A DNA stretch of 64,000 bases from positions 23,380,001 through 23,444,000 of the forward strand of contig NC_092186.1 of assembly GCF_043641665.1 (NCBI RefSeq). The letters run 5' to 3'. This stretch comes from Enoplosus armatus. Taxonomy: Eukaryota; Chordata; Actinopteri; Centrarchiformes; Enoplosidae. The first letter of the stretch is position 1; each line of letters starts with the position of its first letter. The notes below the pieces were generated by a model. It had not been told where the DNA came from, made no database searches, and saw only the letters and a program-made list of their open reading frames with translations. The position numbers were made by a program, and so were the translations under genes. Of the stretch, positions 60,101-64,000 are shown in pieces.

Positions 60101-61149
60101 GCAAAGTATTGCTCTTTCTCATCGTTCTCTAGAATGACGAAGCTACTTGAGTGGCGCTGAAATAAAGTGGGTTGAATGTTAATAACGGAGGGAATCTGAG
60201 CCTGCTGCCGTTAGACTCTCTGGGACTGTTCATCTGATAAGCCATCTACAAATTAAACCCCGTCTACTTGACACGGAGCGAGGCTTTTGGATTAGTTCTT
60301 TGAAGTTTGAAAAGTGGACCTCTGTGTATTCGAAGCATGTCATCGCTGGCTTCCCGTTCCTCCGATGCAGTCAGTTTTAATGTTTTCAAGTTTTTTTCCA
60401 TTTGATCACTCTCGCAGGACATTCCTGAGGGTTCGGCTTCACTGAGCGCAGCATTTCGCTCCACGCGCTCGTCACGAAGCTTCCTTCAAATCTGCTGTCA
60501 TTTCTTGAATAATCATTTTGCATCAGTGTCACTGCATGCTCGCACGATTCAAAATTACCTAAATACCATCAAGATTTCTGCTTGTCTCAAATGTAACGCA
60601 AGAGCATTCCACCGCTCACAGGAATGGTAATTGCATTTAACTCCCTGCTCACTCAAGGTTGGTGTCAAGTGCTATGAAGAAATGGGCTCTCACCTGAATA
60701 AAGAGAGATGAGTAATGCCTCTCCGCGCCGATGACACAGCAGCAATCAGCGGTAAGAGAAGAGGCGGGTGGCGAGTGCCGTGACTCCCTGCTGCTGTTTC
60801 CTGCTGCAGTCTGGAGGTGGGATGGATAATTACCAGCGGCCTTCTCCCTGATTAGTGATCCGATGAGGCTGCAGCGTGGCGCTACGGGCAGGAAGCAGCG
60901 CCGCCACCCACCTGATTACAAACGACATGGCAGACCTCTGTTGTCAGCTTGTATTCATCATAATCATTCTGGGAAACGGATCTGGCATAGCGATGTGGCT
61001 CCGATGGTGGCCAAACATTGTGTCATGTTTTAAAGACGCGGCTGAGCAGGCGGGTCCAACAAAACAGGCTTGAAACGTTGTTTTTACCTTTTCATCTTTT
61101 CCGCAGCCTCCTCCCTCAAGACGGTTTAACTTTCCTCCTGATTCGTTTG
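57131..61149. other. Intergenic sequence
   Basis: No supported gene. The stretch 59680-59870 (ctctggttggttgtaggtct, attggtctggcgacgccagg) looks like an old repeat with related ends, but I could not delimit it. C-rich runs at 59342-59370 and 59531-59540. Confidence 0.6.
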
Positions 61150-61727
61150 CTTTTATTTATTCACTTTATTAAGTAAGTATATCTGAGGCGCTTGTACTTT
61201 CCTGGAGTATTTCCATTTTATGCAACTTTATACTAACCTTATACTACTACTGCTCTCACCACATCACACAAGCAAATATTGTACTTTTGACTCCTCCACA
61301 TTTGTCTGACAGCTTTAGTTACCTTTCAGATTCCTATTAGTCATGCCCTTCCTGTCCAGTGAAAACCATGTATCTACATTTTTTTTCCCCCTTTAAATTT
61401 GTCCGATAAACTGAAGGATTAAGTGTTCCTTTATGGGTTATATGAGAAAACTCTTCTTCTCAAGCTACATAAGCTATTTCAAACCCCCTCTGGGCGTGAC
61501 TTGACCCTTGTCACAAAGCTGAAAACATGTTTGTTTGGGGGGTTTTTTTGAGCTCATGAAAAGTTGACTTTTTAGAGTACTTTTAATGTTGATGCTTTAA
61601 GTGCTGATAATACTTTACATACATACATACTTTTACTTAAGTAAGGTTTTGAATTTTCAGCACTTTTCCTTGTAGCGTAGTAGTTTCACAGCGTGGTAAA
61701 GGATCTGAATACTTCTTTCACCACTGC
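61150..61727. mobile_element. Second non-autonomous hAT-like element copy
   Basis: gcgcttgtactttcctggag, tatttccattttatgcaact and ttatactaaccttatactac are the internal sequence of the same fish hAT-like family. The right end reads acttttacttaagtaaggtt, then aaggatctgaatacttcttt and caccactg, matching the right end of the copy at 2850-2890. The left terminus is not preserved clearly. Confidence 0.55.
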
Positions 61728-64000
61728 TCCTGATGCGTATCAATTATCACCACCAAGCCACGTGGGGGCGTCAACTAATAATAATAATGATAACAATAAA
61801 TTCATTTCACTTTTCAACATCGCCTTTGTTTCTTATCGCCACAGGTGTGAGGACGAAGGCTCACAGGGCTGAGGTTAGAAGCAGTGGTTGCCACTACTAA
61901 TTAGGAACGTTGCCACGTCTCGTCCCCGCCCGGCCAGCGTTCCCCCCCTTGAGCGATCACATCAGAGCACCGACATAGATCACTGGGCTTTGCTGCTCCG
62001 CTGATTACATCTTCAGCAGCATTATGCAGAAACGGCTCCATAAATAAAAACAAACTGACGGACACAAAGTCTCTAAACGCCTCATGTTTTATTGATATTC
62101 TGCATGCAAACAGTCTGAGTTCGTCCCTCAGACCGCTCACCGCTTCAGCTCATCTCTCAGGATGTCAGCAGGACCTCAGTCTCACCTCTTCAGCCTCCAT
62201 GTGTCTTGACAGACGATGGAAACTGTTACGTGTCGCAGTAAGCGCAGCACGTGTGTGTAAGCCGCTTGGTGGTTTTTGAGCAGGCGGTCATAACGGCTAA
62301 CCTCAGCAGCTGTTTCAAAACTGTTTCCGAAGGATGTCAACATCGTGTCTCACAGCCGTTCATCACAAAAACCTTAGCAAGCAAGGACAGGTTCGGTTGG
62401 GAGAGAGTGAACAACAACCTTGTAACCATCTGCAAACCCTTTGTCAGCAGGAGGAGACTGGAAGTCGTGACGGCAAACAGGGGTGATAGTGTGAATCATT
62501 TCTTTTTACGTTTCATGCAAACTGGCCGATGTTCTTACAGAAAACAATACGCTGAATACTGATATCCCACTGTCCATGTGCAACAATATGTGCGACCAAT
62601 TATTGTATTTATTTATACAGTTTAAAGTGACAGTGACGGTGCACATTAATTGACATTTCTGTAAATGTGCCAGTTTAGCCATCTTGACTAATTTTGATCA
62701 GCAGGTGTAATAACAGCTACAAAAGACACGCAAAATACATTAGAACAATACTGCACACATAGCAGAGCAACACGAAATACTGTAAAACAAGGACAACAAT
62801 GCATAAAACACAACCATAAGTAACTCCAGTTTCAGCTTAATCTTTTTATGAGAATACTGTAATAATTTGCATCTCCACCTCGTGTTTACATAGACACAGC
62901 TGAATGATGGCGCTCTCTAAAAGAAACAAAAACACATGTTTCTTGTGCCCTTGGTGAGTATTCTTGGTAAACAGAATTAGAATCGCATTTGAAATACAGG
63001 AATCTGAAGTTTTATGAAAGGAAGGGTTGTAAAAAGAAGAGCCAAACAAGGCTCGGGGCTTTTGCTTCTTTTGAGACTTCATTTCAATAGTTAACTGCAC
63101 AGATCTATCACAGTAATGAGTGTTTAATTTGCATTTAACACAGATGTCCCTGACTTAAACTGTAGTTCTTTTTTGTAGTTAGTTACAAGTTATACATCCA
63201 ATACGTCATATATTGAGGGGAGGAAAAATAAAAGTTGTAACATTTACAGCCATGCTTTCTGCATCTCCATGACCTAGAGAGTCTGTGTGATGTAAATTTT
63301 GTCATTACGTCGCGCATACAAGCTGACAAACATGTGAAAGCCTCTGTGTATGCATCTGTGTAAGGCTGTTCGAGCATACGCGAGAGATACTGTTGTCATG
63401 CAGTACTGTTGGAGTTAAAGTGTCTGTCATTTAAGGCTTAAATACCAACCAGGTAAACTTGCATCCTGGCACAGACTGTTTGTTGCTGCCATGCTGATGG
63501 TAAGTCATATCTTGGTCAAAGAGGACCTCTTTAATCATTCGCTCTCTCTCTCTGTAGGTTGGCACTGTTTCTCCTCCGCCCATTCAGTTTTCCATTATCA
63601 CCCCATTAGCAACTTCTACTCTGTCATTTGAACTGAGGTACATGACAGGTAGCTTGTCTGCTGAAATTGCTTTAACTAAAGGAACTGTGTGGGTGGTTTA
63701 CTACAACTATAATGACATTGAACATCTGTCCTGTTATGTGTATCCCGCAGCTTGAAAACCGAATGTAAATCACACAAACATACCTGAGAATTAAGTTCGG
63801 CACCGGAGGACATGCCTTACCTCTGCCTCCACCAGCTCCCTCTGCAGCTCGTGGCCTTGCTGTGGTGAGATTTCTTGTTTTCAGCTCCAGTCCCGAGGGC
63901 TTTAGCCTTGAGCTGGCACAGTTCAGTGCTCCTCAAGGCTTCCATAGCTCTGAGGACAGTTTAATGTGAACAATCGATGCATTGCAAAACGGAAGGTTGG
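61728..64000. other. Intergenic sequence to window end
   Basis: No gene, RNA or recognised repeat that I can support on either strand. Confidence 0.6.

Overview
The window is eukaryotic and almost certainly from a ray-finned (acanthomorph/percomorph-type) fish. It carries one large multi-exon gene on the + strand, with GT-AG introns of 0.13-7.2 kb, many dinucleotide microsatellites, and several dispersed DNA-transposon and LINE fragments of kinds I recognise from perch-like fish genomes. There are no operons, CRISPR arrays or recognisable tRNA or rRNA genes. Most open reading frames in the window are chance or low-complexity.

The gene is a contactin-associated protein-like (Caspr/neurexin IV) cell-adhesion gene, best matched from memory to CNTNAP5 (cntnap5a/5b of teleosts). 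I can place 21 coding exons from 3912 to the stop codon at 51437-51439. Their splice phases join without a break into one frame of 1181 codons plus the stop. In order they encode the last third of the F5/8-type (discoidin) domain, laminin G 1, laminin G 2, EGF 1, a fibrinogen C-like module, laminin G 3, EGF 2, laminin G 4, a transmembrane helix and a short cytoplasmic tail ending in EYFI. The signal peptide and the first part of the discoidin domain (about 125 residues if the protein is about 1300 aa like its mammalian relatives) must lie upstream of the window. The 3' UTR runs from 51440 to about 52.1 kb, where overlapping AATAAA signals occur.

Layout: 1-3911 is 5' intron sequence holding a non-autonomous hAT-like element and microsatellites. 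3912-51439 is the exon-intron body. 51440 to about 52100 is the 3' UTR. About 52100-64000 is intergenic, with no gene that I can support but with LINE and hAT-type remnants. Large introns carry a decayed hAT transposase copy on the - strand (about 20.5-22.2 kb), copies of a palindromic miniature element, copies of a second dispersed repeat, an interstitial telomeric tract, and a roughly 550-base pyrimidine-only-like tract abutting a splice acceptor.

I did not find a convincing new biological system. The most checkable observations concern splicing (an in-frame tandem acceptor at exon 6, a TG/T tract abutting exon 11, a poison acceptor before exon 18, the pyrimidine tract before exon 12) and the repeat families. 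Gene identity and repeat family names come from remembered sequence features, not from database searches. Exon numbers below count from the first exon visible in this window; true exon numbers will be about 3 higher. Residue numbers likewise refer to the 1181-residue visible part.
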